Shown in pieces: positions 18,180-26,622 of a stretch of 64,000 bases of DNA (positions are counted from its first letter, which is position 1; every line of letters begins with the position of its first letter). The notes beneath the pieces are model-generated. The model was not told the DNA's origin, did no database searches, and saw only the letters and a program-made list of their open reading frames with translations. This DNA is from Aquabacter sp. L1I39 (GTDB taxonomy: Bacteria > Pseudomonadota > Alphaproteobacteria > Rhizobiales > Xanthobacteraceae), in the NCBI RefSeq assembly GCF_017742835.1, contig NZ_CP072392.1:955388-1019387 (forward strand), written 5' to 3'. Position numbers and translations under genes: made by a program.

Positions 18180-19586
18180 TTGAGCCGCCTGCTGCCCCTT
18201 CTTCCGCGCCTGCGCCTCGCCGCTCTGGCTGCGGTTGCCGCCGTCGCGCTCGCCGGCTGCAATGGCGAGAATTACGAGACCTCCGCCCGCGCCCGCCAGC
18301 CTCTCTCGCCCCAGACGCTCGCCCTCATTTCCGAGAAGGGAATGACGCCGCAGAGCCCGATCCTGGTGCGCATCTATAAGCAGGAGGCGGAGCTTGAGGT
18401 TTGGAAGCAGAAGACGGACGGCGAGTTCGCCCTCTTCAAGACCTATCCCATCTGCCGCTGGTCGGGCGATCTCGGCCCCAAGGTGAAGGTGGGCGACCGC
18501 CAGGCGCCGGAGGGCTTCTATACGATCACCCCGGGTCAGATGAACCCGAACTCCAATTACTACCTCTCCTTCAATCTGGGCTTCCCCAACGCCTATGACC
18601 GGTCCTATGGCCGCTCGGGCGACTTCCTCATGGTGCATGGCGACTGCTCGTCCGCCGGCTGCTATTCCATGACCGACGAGCAGATGGCCGAAATCTATGC
18701 CCTGGGCCGCGAGGCGTTCGCAGGCGGGCAGAAGTCGTTCCAGGTGCAGGCGCTGCCTTTCCGCATGACGCCCACCAACATGGCCAAGTATCGCAACAAT
18801 CCCAACATGCCCTTCTGGAAGAACCTGAAGGAGGGCGTGGACGCCTTCGACGTCACCATGCGCGAGCCGAAGGTGAATGTGTGCGACCGGCGCTATGTGT
18901 TCAACGCCACCGCCGCCCCCGGGCGCGGCTTCGACGCCACCATGGCCTGCCCCAGCTACACCATCCCCCCCGCCATCGCCCAGGCCGTGCAGGCCAAGCA
19001 GCATGCGGACGAGCAGAAGGTGGCGGCGCTGGTGGGCAGCGTCTCGGCGCCCTATAGCCGCGCTGGCATCGATGGCGGCATGCACCCGGTCTTCCTGGCC
19101 AGCTACAAGGAAAAGAATCCGGGCCAGGAGCTGAAGACCATTCCGCCAGGCCCCGCGCCGGGCACCATGCCGGGCCGGACCACCAATCCGCCGAACGTGG
19201 CGGACGACGGCTTCAGCCCGGTGGGCTCGCCCGCCAACACCCATGTGACCACCAACACCTATGGCCGGTCCCTGCTGGCCCTGCGCGCGCCGGAGGAGCC
19301 CGGCTCCAACCCGCACGCGCCCGCGCCGGCCGCGACGCTGGCCTCCGGCAGCCTGTCCATCGCCAACCTGCTCGGCGGCGGCGCGAAGGAAGAAGAGGCA
19401 CCGGACACCTCCGCCACCATGGCGGCCAATGCGCCCTTGCCCCTCCCGCGCCCTGCAAGTGCGCCGAGCGGCAGCACCGCCTCCGTCTACGTCCCTGCCC
19501 CACAGCAGACGGCGAGCCTTGCCACCGGCAGCTTCGTCCCGGCCCCCGGAACGCTGGCCACCGGCACCTTCACGCCCACGCGCTGA
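18180..19586 (+). CDS. L,D-transpeptidase (YafK-type) lipoprotein
   Basis: A 468-residue envelope enzyme. The N-terminus is a lipoprotein signal with lipobox LAGC (Cys27). The YkuD/L,D-transpeptidase domain occupies about 60-200, with the catalytic motif HGDCSSAGCYSM (His153, Cys161). Such enzymes crosslink or trim peptidoglycan, or attach proteins to it; the YafK group is linked to release of peptidoglycan-bound lipoproteins. Residues about 310-468 are Pro/Ala/Ser/Thr-rich low-complexity sequence with ATLASGSL and SLATGSF-like repeats. The start is a TTG with GGAG upstream; no better start keeps the signal peptide. Exact reaction is not decided by sequence. Confidence 0.88.
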   Translation: MSRLLPLLPRLRLAALAAVAAVALAGCNGENYETSARARQPLSPQTLALISEKGMTPQSPILVRIYKQEAELEVWKQKTDGEFALFKTYPICRWSGDLGPKVKVGDRQAPEGFYTITPGQMNPNSNYYLSFNLGFPNAYDRSYGRSGDFLMVHGDCSSAGCYSMTDEQMAEIYALGREAFAGGQKSFQVQALPFRMTPTNMAKYRNNPNMPFWKNLKEGVDAFDVTMREPKVNVCDRRYVFNATAAPGRGFDATMACPSYTIPPAIAQAVQAKQHADEQKVAALVGSVSAPYSRAGIDGGMHPVFLASYKEKNPGQELKTIPPGPAPGTMPGRTTNPPNVADDGFSPVGSPANTHVTTNTYGRSLLALRAPEEPGSNPHAPAPAATLASGSLSIANLLGGGAKEEEAPDTSATMAANAPLPLPRPASAPSGSTASVYVPAPQQTASLATGSFVPAPGTLATGTFTPTR

Positions 19587-19614
19587 CCGGCGCGCCACCC
19601 GCAGGGGTGAGTGA

Positions 19615-19648
19615 CCCGCGCCGGCCGGCCACATCAGCCGGTCGCGGG
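19615..19648 (+). promoter_or_regulatory. Hairpin that may cover the ribosome site of the next small gene
   Basis: CCCGCG and CCGGC (19615-19625) pair with GCCGG, a bulged T and CGCGGG (19637-19648). The only good ribosome site for the next gene, GGGAG at 19646-19650, overlaps the 3' arm, so folding would hide it. Confidence 0.35.
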
Positions 19649-19658
19649 AGCCTGCGCC

Positions 19659-19850
19659 ATGTTTCTCGATGAAAAGATGTTGGGTCCCCGGCCCGAACCC
19701 CGCCCCGAGCGGCCGCACCGGCGCCTCTCCGCCCGCGAAGAGCGGGTATTGCTGGCAATCCTCGGCTTCAACATCCTGATGCTGCTGGCGGCTCCCATCG
19801 GCGGGGCGACAATCCTTCAAGGACTCGCCACGCTCGTCCGCGGGCACTGA
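19659..19850 (+). CDS. Small single-span membrane protein, function unknown
   Basis: A 63-residue protein with a charged, Arg/Pro-rich N-terminal half (RPEPRPERPHRRLSAREER) and one membrane segment at about 34-55 ending in a short Gly/Thr-rich tail. ATG at 19659 is preferred over an in-frame start at 19611 because GGGAG lies eight bases before it. It follows the L,D-transpeptidase gene by 72 bases on the same strand, so cotranscription is possible. I do not recognise a family. Confidence 0.6.
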   Translation: MFLDEKMLGPRPEPRPERPHRRLSAREERVLLAILGFNILMLLAAPIGGATILQGLATLVRGH

Positions 19851-19858
19851 GCAGCGCC

Positions 19859-20866
19859 TCACCTTCGCCCGCGCAGCGGCAAGGCGGACGGGCCGTCCCC
19901 GCTCGCCACCACGACACCAAGCCCTGCCAGCGTCGCGGTCACGGCCACGGCCAGGGGCGTGCGCGGCTCCTCGCCCAGGAAGGACACGAGGCGGCGATTG
20001 TCGAGCCGCGCCGGCTGCTGCCACAAAGGCCGCATCTCCCGCAGCTCGCGCAGCGTCTCGTTGAACGGCGCCGCCACCGCCAGCAGCCACCAGGGAAAGG
20101 CGCGCACCGGCACGCGCGGTGCGCCCGCCGCGCGGCGGATGGCGGCGATCACGGACGTGCCGTCGGCATCCCACTGCCCGTCAAAATGGAAGCGGGCGAA
20201 GGCCGGCAGGTCGTCGTGCCGCGCGGCGAGGCGGGCGAAGGTTTCGGCCACATCCGGCAGGTAGGCCCAGGCATGGCCGATGCCGGGCACGCCGGGATAG
20301 AGGATGGAGCTCAAGGGCTTGCCAGGCTTTATCAGTCCCTGGCCGAACCAATTGTTGCCCGAGCGCGGCCCGAAAAAATCACCGGCGCGCAGGATAAGAG
20401 AGCGCACGCCCCGCGCCGCCGCCGCCTCCAGCCGAGCTTCCATCTCAACGCGAATCCGGCCCTTGCGGGTCTGCGGCCGCTGGGGCGCCTCTTCGGCGAC
20501 GAGGGGATAGGCGTCCGGCCCGTAATTATAGAGCGTGCCGGGCAGCAGGATGCGGGCGCCCGCCGCCTCCGCCGCTGCGATGGTATTGTCGATCATGGGC
20601 AGGACCAGCCGGTTCCAGGCCCGATAGCCGGGCGGGTTCACCGCATGCACGATGAGGCCGGCGCCCCGCGCCGCCGACACCACCGTATGGCGGTCCATGG
20701 CATCCCCCGCCACATAGGCCCAGCCCGATTGGCGGGGCGCCTTGGCGGGGTCGCGCACCAAGGCGCGGATGGCCCAGCCGTGGCGGGCGAGTGCCAAGGC
20801 GGTCTCGCTGCCAATGCCGCCATTGGCACCGACCACCAGGGCCAAGCGGGGGGAAAGTTCGGACAT
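19859..20866 (-). CDS. NAD(P)-binding epimerase/dehydratase-type reductase
   Basis: A 335-residue extended short-chain dehydrogenase-like protein. The Rossmann motif GANGGIG is at residues 13-19, and the domain continues through YVAGDAMDR and an LLPGTLYNYGPDAYP segment with the catalytic-type Tyr. AGGAG nine bases before the ATG at 20866 favours this start over the one 13 codons upstream. It is divergent from the LysR gene beginning at 20968, the classical arrangement of a regulator and its target, so LysR control is likely. Substrate is unknown. Confidence 0.85.
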   Translation of the reverse strand: MSELSPRLALVVGANGGIGSETALALARHGWAIRALVRDPAKAPRQSGWAYVAGDAMDRHTVVSAARGAGLIVHAVNPPGYRAWNRLVLPMIDNTIAAAEAAGARILLPGTLYNYGPDAYPLVAEEAPQRPQTRKGRIRVEMEARLEAAAARGVRSLILRAGDFFGPRSGNNWFGQGLIKPGKPLSSILYPGVPGIGHAWAYLPDVAETFARLAARHDDLPAFARFHFDGQWDADGTSVIAAIRRAAGAPRVPVRAFPWWLLAVAAPFNETLRELREMRPLWQQPARLDNRRLVSFLGEEPRTPLAVAVTATLAGLGVVVASGDGPSALPLRGRR

Positions 20867-20967
20867 GACGGGCTCCTTGCGTCTCACGATCCAGAGTGAC
20901 GCCACCTTGCCTGCCGCGCGGCTCTGTATAAATTGACGAGAATGAGTGATCGGCTCGTCGCTTTTTT

Positions 20968-21873
20968 ATGAACCCCTCCCCACTCGCCGCCCTCGACTGG
21001 GAACGCCAGCGCGCCTTTCTGGCGGTGCTGCGGGAAGGCAGCCTGTCCGGCGCGGCGCGGGTGCTGGGGGCGACGCAGCCCACGGTGCGCCGGCGGATCG
21101 AGGACCTGGAGCGCCATCTGGGCGTCGCCCTCTTCACCCGATCGCCCGCCGGCCTCACCCCCACGGCGCTCGCCCGCGAATTGGCCGCGCCGGCCGAGGC
21201 CATGGCGGCGGCGGCCGCCGCCTTCGCCCGCACCGCCTCTGCCGAGGCGGGCTCCAGCGCGGGCCGTGTGCGCATCACCGCCAGCGAGGTGATCGGCATG
21301 GAGGTGCTGCCGCCGATCCTGGCGCGCGTGCGGGAGGCCCATCCCGGCCTTGTCCTGGAAGTGGCCCTCACCAACCGCAACGAGGACCTGCTCGCCCGAC
21401 AGGCGGACATTGCCGTGCGCATGGTGCGCCCGGTGCAGGAGGGGCTGCTGGCCCGCCGTGTGGGGCACATCGCCCTCGGCCTGCACGGCCATCGGCGCCT
21501 GCTGGATGCCTGGGGCCGGCCCTCGACTCTGGCAGATGCGAAAAAGCTGCCTTTGGTGGGCTATGAGACGGAAACGTCCTCCGTGCGCGCCTTCAAGACC
21601 CTGCACGGCGTGGACCTCTCGCCGGACGACTTCGTCTTCCGCTCTGACAGCGATCTGGCGCAACTGGCCGCCATCCGGGCGGGGCTGGGGATCGGCATCT
21701 GCCAGGTGGGCCTTGCCGCCCGCGATCCGCTGCTGGAGCGGGTGGTGGCGGACATGACCTTCGCGCTGGAGACCTTCGTGGTCACCCACGAGGATTTGCG
21801 CGAGGTGCGGCGCGTGCGGCTCGTCTTCGACGCTTTGGTGGAAGGCCTCACCGCCTATGCGGGCCGGGGCTGA
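20968..21873 (+). CDS. LysR family transcriptional regulator
   Basis: A 301-residue regulator. The N-terminal winged helix-turn-helix occupies about 8-66 (FLAVLREGSLSGAARVLGAT then QPTVRRRIEDLERHLG), and the C-terminal periplasmic-binding-like effector domain about 90-295. It diverges from the reductase gene with a 101-base gap that must hold both promoters and the operator (a T-N11-A type site was not singled out). On the other side the transglutaminase gene converges on it with two bases between stops. The effector is unknown. Confidence 0.92.
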   Translation: MNPSPLAALDWERQRAFLAVLREGSLSGAARVLGATQPTVRRRIEDLERHLGVALFTRSPAGLTPTALARELAAPAEAMAAAAAAFARTASAEAGSSAGRVRITASEVIGMEVLPPILARVREAHPGLVLEVALTNRNEDLLARQADIAVRMVRPVQEGLLARRVGHIALGLHGHRRLLDAWGRPSTLADAKKLPLVGYETETSSVRAFKTLHGVDLSPDDFVFRSDSDLAQLAAIRAGLGIGICQVGLAARDPLLERVVADMTFALETFVVTHEDLREVRRVRLVFDALVEGLTAYAGRG

Positions 21874-21875
21874 GT

Positions 21876-22745
21876 TCACCAGGCTGGCGTGACCGACACC
21901 TCCACATCCATGCCCTGGAACACATTGTTATTGCCCAGATAGGTGCCGGACACGGGCGTGGCCAAGTCCATGGTGCGGGCCACCGCCACAGGGATGAGAT
22001 CACCCCCTGCCACCGTGCTGTTGGTGGGGTCGAACGCGACCCAGCCGGCGCCCGGCAGGAAGATTTCCGCCCAGGCATGGGTCGCGCCCTGGTCCTGCGG
22101 GCCGAAGGGGATTCGGTTGGGCGTGAACAGATAGCCGGACACCAGACGCGCGCCGAAGCCCAGCCGCCGCGCCGCCTCCGCGAATAGAACCGCATAGTCC
22201 CGGCAGGAGCCAAAGCCCAGGTCCAGCGTCTCCAGCGGCGCCTGCGCGCTTTCAAAGGTGCGGATCACATAGCGCAGGCGCCGTGCGATGCCCGCATTGA
22301 GGTCGGCCAGCAAGGCCAGCGTATCGGTGCCGGGGCCGGCCACGAAGCCTTGCGCGAACGCCATGAGCCGCCCGTCCGGGTCCGGCGAATGGAAGGAGGT
22401 GAGCGCGCCAAGGTCTGACCAGTCGGCGTCCGGATAAATGAGGGGATAGGTGGCCGCCTCCGGCGCCAGGGACGCACGCGGCGGGCGGGGATCGGACAGT
22501 TCCACCGTCGAGACCGCCTGGATGGACAGGCGGTCGGTGGGCGCGGGAAAGGTGGCGGTGACAAGGTCGTTGCCGAATACATCCGAGCCGAAGGCGAGAT
22601 GCCCATAGGGATCGGTCAGCACCTGGTGGCCGATGAGCCGCACAGCGCCGCCCACCCGCGGCCGCAGCATCAGGCGGTGGGGGCACAGGCGCACCGGCTC
22701 GCTATAGCGATAGGTGGTCCGATGGCTGATCCTCAAGGTGATCAA
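21876..22745 (-). CDS. Transglutaminase-like protein, second copy type
   Basis: A 289-residue protein with an N-terminal beta domain (RISHRTTYRYSEPVRL opening) and a transglutaminase-like core with triad C181 (GFGSCRDYA), H223 (GATHAWAEIF) and D239 (AFDPTNS). The start is a TTG at 22745: GGGGAGGG stands five to six bases upstream, and no ATG exists before the homologous region. It is a distant relative of the protein at 11101-12015, not a recent duplicate. It stands alone, without an ATP-grasp neighbour. A proteolytic or isopeptide-hydrolysing role is inferred. Confidence 0.85.
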   Translation of the reverse strand: MITLRISHRTTYRYSEPVRLCPHRLMLRPRVGGAVRLIGHQVLTDPYGHLAFGSDVFGNDLVTATFPAPTDRLSIQAVSTVELSDPRPPRASLAPEAATYPLIYPDADWSDLGALTSFHSPDPDGRLMAFAQGFVAGPGTDTLALLADLNAGIARRLRYVIRTFESAQAPLETLDLGFGSCRDYAVLFAEAARRLGFGARLVSGYLFTPNRIPFGPQDQGATHAWAEIFLPGAGWVAFDPTNSTVAGGDLIPVAVARTMDLATPVSGTYLGNNNVFQGMDVEVSVTPAW

Positions 22746-22958
22746 GCAGCCCTCCCCTGCGGGCCGTCCCGCGCCCTCGCCGATACATTCGGCGCACGCT
22801 CTACCCTGCCTTGCAGCATATAGGCACGGCAGCGCTTCGCACGCATGCATTGCATGCACGGCAGCCCTCTCGACCATATGGACTTGGCTGTTGTCTCCCG
22901 CCCCCCGCATCGGCATAGCTGACGGGTCAGGGCAAACAGAACAGCAGAGACCTTCCAG

Positions 22959-24137
22959 ATGGCCGACACCTATGACGTGGTGGTGGTGGGGGGTGCCGTC
23001 ACCGGCAGTTCCACCGCCTATCACCTGGCCGCGGACCCCGCCTTTGGCGGCCGCGTGTTGGTGGTGGAGCAGGACCCCAGCTACCAGCGCTGCGCCTCCG
23101 CGCTTTCGGCGGCCTCCATCCGCCAGCAATATTCCACCGCCATCAATGTGGACATCTCGCTCTATGGCATCACCTTCCTGCGCGAGATCGGCGAGCGGCT
23201 GGCGGTGGACGGCGACCGGCCTGAAATCGGCCTGAAGGAAGGCGGCTATCTCTTCCTGGCCACCGCGCGCGGCGAGGCGGCCATGCGCGCCTCCAACGTC
23301 CTCCAGACCGGGCGCGGCGCCGACATCGCCCTGCTCGATCCCGAGGCGCTGGTCGCCCGCTTCCCGTGGTTGAGCACCGAGGGCATCGCGCTCGGCAGCC
23401 TGGGGCTGACCGGGGAAGGCTGGTTCGACGGCTACGGCCTCATGCAGGCCTTCCGCAAGAAGGCCCGGTCGCTGGGCGTCACCTATGCCGCCGCGCGGGC
23501 CGAAGGGCTGGAAATGAGCGGCGGCCGGGTCACCGGCGTGCGCCTCTCCGACGGGCGGACCATCTCTTGCGGGGTGGTGGTGAATGCCGCTGGCGCCGGC
23601 GGCACGGCGCTCGCCCGCTCGGCCGGAGTGGAGATCCCCGTCGCCAATAAGAAGCGGATGATCTTCACCTTCACCTGCGCCGATCCGGTGACGGACTGCC
23701 CGCTGATGATCGACCCCACCGGCGTTTATGTGCGCCCCGAGGGCACCGGCTTCCTGTGCGGCACTTCCCCGCCCGAGGACGAGGACCCCGACAGCACCGA
23801 CTTCGAGGTGGACCACACCTTCTTCGAGGAGCGCATCTGGCCGGTGCTTGCCGAGCGCGTGCCCGCCTTCGAGCGCATCCGCCAGGGCCGGGCCTGGGCC
23901 GGGCACTACGACATGAACCTGTTCGACCACAATGCCATTCTGGGCGCCGCGCCGGACGTGGACAATCTGTTGCTGGCGAACGGTTTTTCGGGCCACGGCC
24001 TGCAGCAGTCGCCCGCCGTCGGGCGGGGGCTGGCGGAACTGATCACCTATGGCAGCTATCGCAGCCTGGATCTCTCCCCGCTCGCCTATGAGCGCCTCAC
24101 GCGCGCCGCGCCCTTGCTGGAGACCGCGGTCGTCTAG
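22959..24137 (+). CDS. FAD-dependent oxidoreductase (DAO/glycine oxidase-like)
   Basis: A 392-residue flavoprotein of the D-amino-acid-oxidase superfamily. The dinucleotide-binding motif VVVVGGAVTGSSTAYHLA is at about 7-24, with VVNAAGAGG in the middle and GHYDMNLFDHNAILGAAP plus NGFSGHGLQQSPAVGRGLAE forming the C-terminal FAD-contact region. It probably oxidises an amino acid or other amine. It is divergent from the transglutaminase gene (213 bases between) and convergent with pepA. The stop codon TAG is also the first three bases of the dispersed palindromic repeat. Confidence 0.88.
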   Translation: MADTYDVVVVGGAVTGSSTAYHLAADPAFGGRVLVVEQDPSYQRCASALSAASIRQQYSTAINVDISLYGITFLREIGERLAVDGDRPEIGLKEGGYLFLATARGEAAMRASNVLQTGRGADIALLDPEALVARFPWLSTEGIALGSLGLTGEGWFDGYGLMQAFRKKARSLGVTYAAARAEGLEMSGGRVTGVRLSDGRTISCGVVVNAAGAGGTALARSAGVEIPVANKKRMIFTFTCADPVTDCPLMIDPTGVYVRPEGTGFLCGTSPPEDEDPDSTDFEVDHTFFEERIWPVLAERVPAFERIRQGRAWAGHYDMNLFDHNAILGAAPDVDNLLLANGFSGHGLQQSPAVGRGLAELITYGSYRSLDLSPLAYERLTRAAPLLETAVV

Positions 24138-24248
24138 AGCATGCGCCGATCAGATGGCATCGCCATCTGATCGGATCACGCATTCTCTATCAATAGTTTA
24201 GAGGGCGATTCACCCATCAGATTGATTCAATCTGATGGGATCGCGCTC
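24135..24248. repeat. Dispersed palindromic repeat, copy 1
   Basis: A 114-base element matching the reverse complement of 44841-44954 at 109 positions. It contains two strong hairpins: a 13-bp stem at about 24145-24173 (CCGATCAGATGGC with its complement) and a 13-bp stem at about 24213-24239 (CCCATCAGATTGA with its complement), with a small CTCTA/TAGAG stem between. The ends AGAGC and GCTCT are inverted. It begins in the stop codon of the FAD oxidoreductase and fills the gap to the convergent pepA gene, so it may serve as a bidirectional transcription end. The TAGAGCATG end resembles a widespread rhizobial intergenic palindrome family. Confidence 0.85.
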
Positions 24249-24281
24249 TGACCGCGGGCCCCAATCGCAAACGGTCGCCGA

Positions 24282-25778
24282 TCAGCCTTCGTAATGGTCG
24301 GCGACCAGCTGGTTCAGCAGCCGCACGCCCCAGCCCGAGCCCCAGCTCTTGTTGATGTCGCTGCTGGGCGAGGCCATGGCGGTGCCCGCCACGTCCAGAT
24401 GCGCCCAGGCGGTCTTGTCCACGAAGCGCTGGAGGAACTGGGCCGCCGTGATGGAGCCGCCATTGCGCCCGCCGGTATTCTTCATGTCGGCGAACTTGGA
24501 ATCGATGAGCTTGTCATAGGCCGCGCCCAGCGGCATGCGCCACACCGTCTCGCCGGTGGCTTCGCCCGCCGCCGCGATGCGCTGGGCCAGTTCGTCGTCA
24601 TTGGCGAACAGGCCCGCATGCACGGTGCCGAGCGCCACCAGGATGGCGCCGGTCAGCGTGGCCAGATCCACCATGAAGCGCGGCTGGAAGCGCTCCTTGG
24701 CGTACCAGAGCACATCCGCCAGGACGAGCCGGCCCTCGGCATCGGTATTGATGATCTCGATGGTCTGGCCGGACAGGGAGGTGACGATGTCGCCGGGGCG
24801 CTGGGCGGCGCCGTCGGGCATGTTCTCAACGAGGCCGATGACGCCCACCGCATTCACCTTGGCCTTGCGGGCCGCCAGAGCGTGCATCAGGCCGGTGACG
24901 CATGCCGCGCCGCCCATGTCGCCCTTCATGTCCTCCATGCCCGCCGCCGGCTTGATGGAGATGCCGCCGGTGTCGAAGGTCACGCCCTTGCCGATGAAGG
25001 CGACGGGCGCCTCCCCTTCCGCGCCGCCATTCCAGCGCATCACCACCACCCGGCTTTCCTTGATGGAGCCCTGGCCGACGCCCAGCAGCGCGCGCATGCC
25101 GATTTCGGAGAGCGCCGCATCGTCCAGCACCTCCACCGCGACTCCCACCTCGGCGAGGGCTTCGGCGCGGCGGGCGAATTCGGGCGGATCGAGCACGTTC
25201 GGCGGCTCGTTGACGAGATCGCGGGCGAGGATGACACCATCGGCGATCGCCCCCTCAACTGCCCAGGCGCGCTCGGCGGCGGCGGGGTCAGCGACCAGGA
25301 GGGTGAGGGACAGGGCGCTGGCCTCGCCTTCATTGTCCTTCTTCTTGGTCTTGTAGCGATCGAAGCTATAGGCCCGCAGCCGCACGCCGAGCGCGATCTC
25401 GGCGGCCGCCTTGGCGCCCACGGCGCCGGACGGCAGGTCCACGATGAGCGTTGCCTCGCGGGCACTGGCGGGGATGCGGCCAGCCACCAGGCCGCCGAGC
25501 CGGACGAAATCCTGGCTCTTCAACTCGCCCGCCTTGCCGACGCCCAGCACGAGGACGCGCGGCACGTTGAGGCCCGAGGGAGCGATCAGATCCAGCGCCG
25601 CGCCCATGGCGCCCCGGAAGCGGTCCGCATCCAGCGCCCGCTCGAAGGTGGATTTGATGGGCTTCAAGACCTTCAGGGTTTCCTTGCCCAGGGCCAGGCT
25701 ATCGTCCGCGAGCGCCAGCAGCACCCCCTTGGGCGCGGCGCCGTGCTTGGCGAAGGAAACGGACACGGTATCGGGCAT
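24282..25778 (-). CDS. pepA: Leucyl aminopeptidase (M17 family)
   Basis: A 498-residue cytosolic aminopeptidase that removes N-terminal residues from peptides and uses two metal ions. The M17 signature [14 protein letters not shown] is present, and the metal-binding segment [30 protein letters not shown] with catalytic Lys and Asp precedes it. The start is the ATG giving [11 protein letters not shown]; the frame is open upstream into the preceding gene's end. It follows the SDR gene by 44 bases on the same strand. Some homologues also bind DNA at Xer sites; nothing here tests that. Confidence 0.96.
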   Translation of the reverse strand: MPDTVSVSFAKHGAAPKGVLLALADDSLALGKETLKVLKPIKSTFERALDADRFRGAMGAALDLIAPSGLNVPRVLVLGVGKAGELKSQDFVRLGGLVAGRIPASAREATLIVDLPSGAVGAKAAAEIALGVRLRAYSFDRYKTKKKDNEGEASALSLTLLVADPAAAERAWAVEGAIADGVILARDLVNEPPNVLDPPEFARRAEALAEVGVAVEVLDDAALSEIGMRALLGVGQGSIKESRVVVMRWNGGAEGEAPVAFIGKGVTFDTGGISIKPAAGMEDMKGDMGGAACVTGLMHALAARKAKVNAVGVIGLVENMPDGAAQRPGDIVTSLSGQTIEIINTDAEGRLVLADVLWYAKERFQPRFMVDLATLTGAILVALGTVHAGLFANDDELAQRIAAAGEATGETVWRMPLGAAYDKLIDSKFADMKNTGGRNGGSITAAQFLQRFVDKTAWAHLDVAGTAMASPSSDINKSWGSGWGVRLLNQLVADHYEG

Positions 25779-25822
25779 GATCGGCTCCAGAAGGCGGGAC
25801 GGCGCGGCGCGGCACAAATGCC

Positions 25823-26566
25823 TCAGGCGGGGGACTTGAAGTCCAGCAGCGCGCGGGTGGGGAAGTCGTAGAGCTTGCCCGAGGCCTCGAAGGCGGGCAG
25901 GCACAGTTCCAGAATGGCGGCGGCCGCCTCTTCGGGAGCGGGAAGGGTCTGGGCATCCTCAAACGGGAAGGCCTTGGCCCGCATGCGCGTGCGGATGGGG
26001 CCGGGATTGAAGAGATTGACCTTGAGATTGGTGGTGGCCGTCTCCGCCGCCCAGGTGCGCCCGAGCAGTTCCAGCGCCGCCTTGGTCACCGCATAGGGCC
26101 CCCAATAAGCCCGCGCCTTGTGCACCGCGCCCGAGGTGACGAACACCGCCCGCCCCGCCGTGGAGAGGCGCAAGAGCGGGTCCAGGGAGCGCACGAAACG
26201 GTAATTGGCCGTCACATTGACGGCGAGCGCCTGGTCGAAATCCTTCGGGTCCACATGGCCGAGCGGCGTAATGGGGCCGAGCACGCCCGCATTGCCCACG
26301 AACACATCGAGGCGCCCATAGCGCTCAAAGAGCGCAGCGCCGAGCCGGTCGATGGCCTCATAGTCGGTGACGTCCAGCGGCACCAAGGTGGCGGAGCTGC
26401 CGGCCGCCTTCACCGCGTCGTCCAACTCCTCCAGCGCCCCTTCGGTGCGGCCGATGGCCACCACATGGGCCCCGGCGGCGGCAAGGGCCACGGCCGTGGC
26501 CGCCCCGATGCCCCGCGTGGCGCCAGTGACGAGTGCGATCCTGTCGGCAAGCGGCCGGTCGGTCAT
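25823..26566 (-). CDS. SDR family NAD(P)-dependent oxidoreductase
   Basis: A 247-residue classical short-chain dehydrogenase. Cofactor motif [10 protein letters not shown] is near residues 14-23, NAGVLG near 92-97, the catalytic Ser in [14 protein letters not shown], and Tyr and Lys in YAVTKAALE (YxxxK). It lies between purF and pepA on the same strand and could be read with either. Substrate is unknown. The stop region sits 44 bases before pepA. Confidence 0.92.
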   Translation of the reverse strand: MTDRPLADRIALVTGATRGIGAATAVALAAAGAHVVAIGRTEGALEELDDAVKAAGSSATLVPLDVTDYEAIDRLGAALFERYGRLDVFVGNAGVLGPITPLGHVDPKDFDQALAVNVTANYRFVRSLDPLLRLSTAGRAVFVTSGAVHKARAYWGPYAVTKAALELLGRTWAAETATTNLKVNLFNPGPIRTRMRAKAFPFEDAQTLPAPEEAAAAILELCLPAFEASGKLYDFPTRALLDFKSPA

Positions 26567-26622
26567 GGGTCAGGTCTCGTGCGAGGGAGGGGAGCCTCCC
26601 CCGCGCGGGAGGAGGCGCCGGA

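Noticed and set aside
18030..20174. 714-codon open frame on the minus strand across the L,D-transpeptidase region
   Set aside because: It is antisense to a gene with clear catalytic motifs, its product is Gly/Arg/His-rich without domains, and such frames are common in GC-rich DNA.
24213..24239. TTGATTCAATC inside the repeat as an FNR-type site
   Set aside because: The spacing is one base between half-sites, not four; it is simply the loop of the repeat hairpin.
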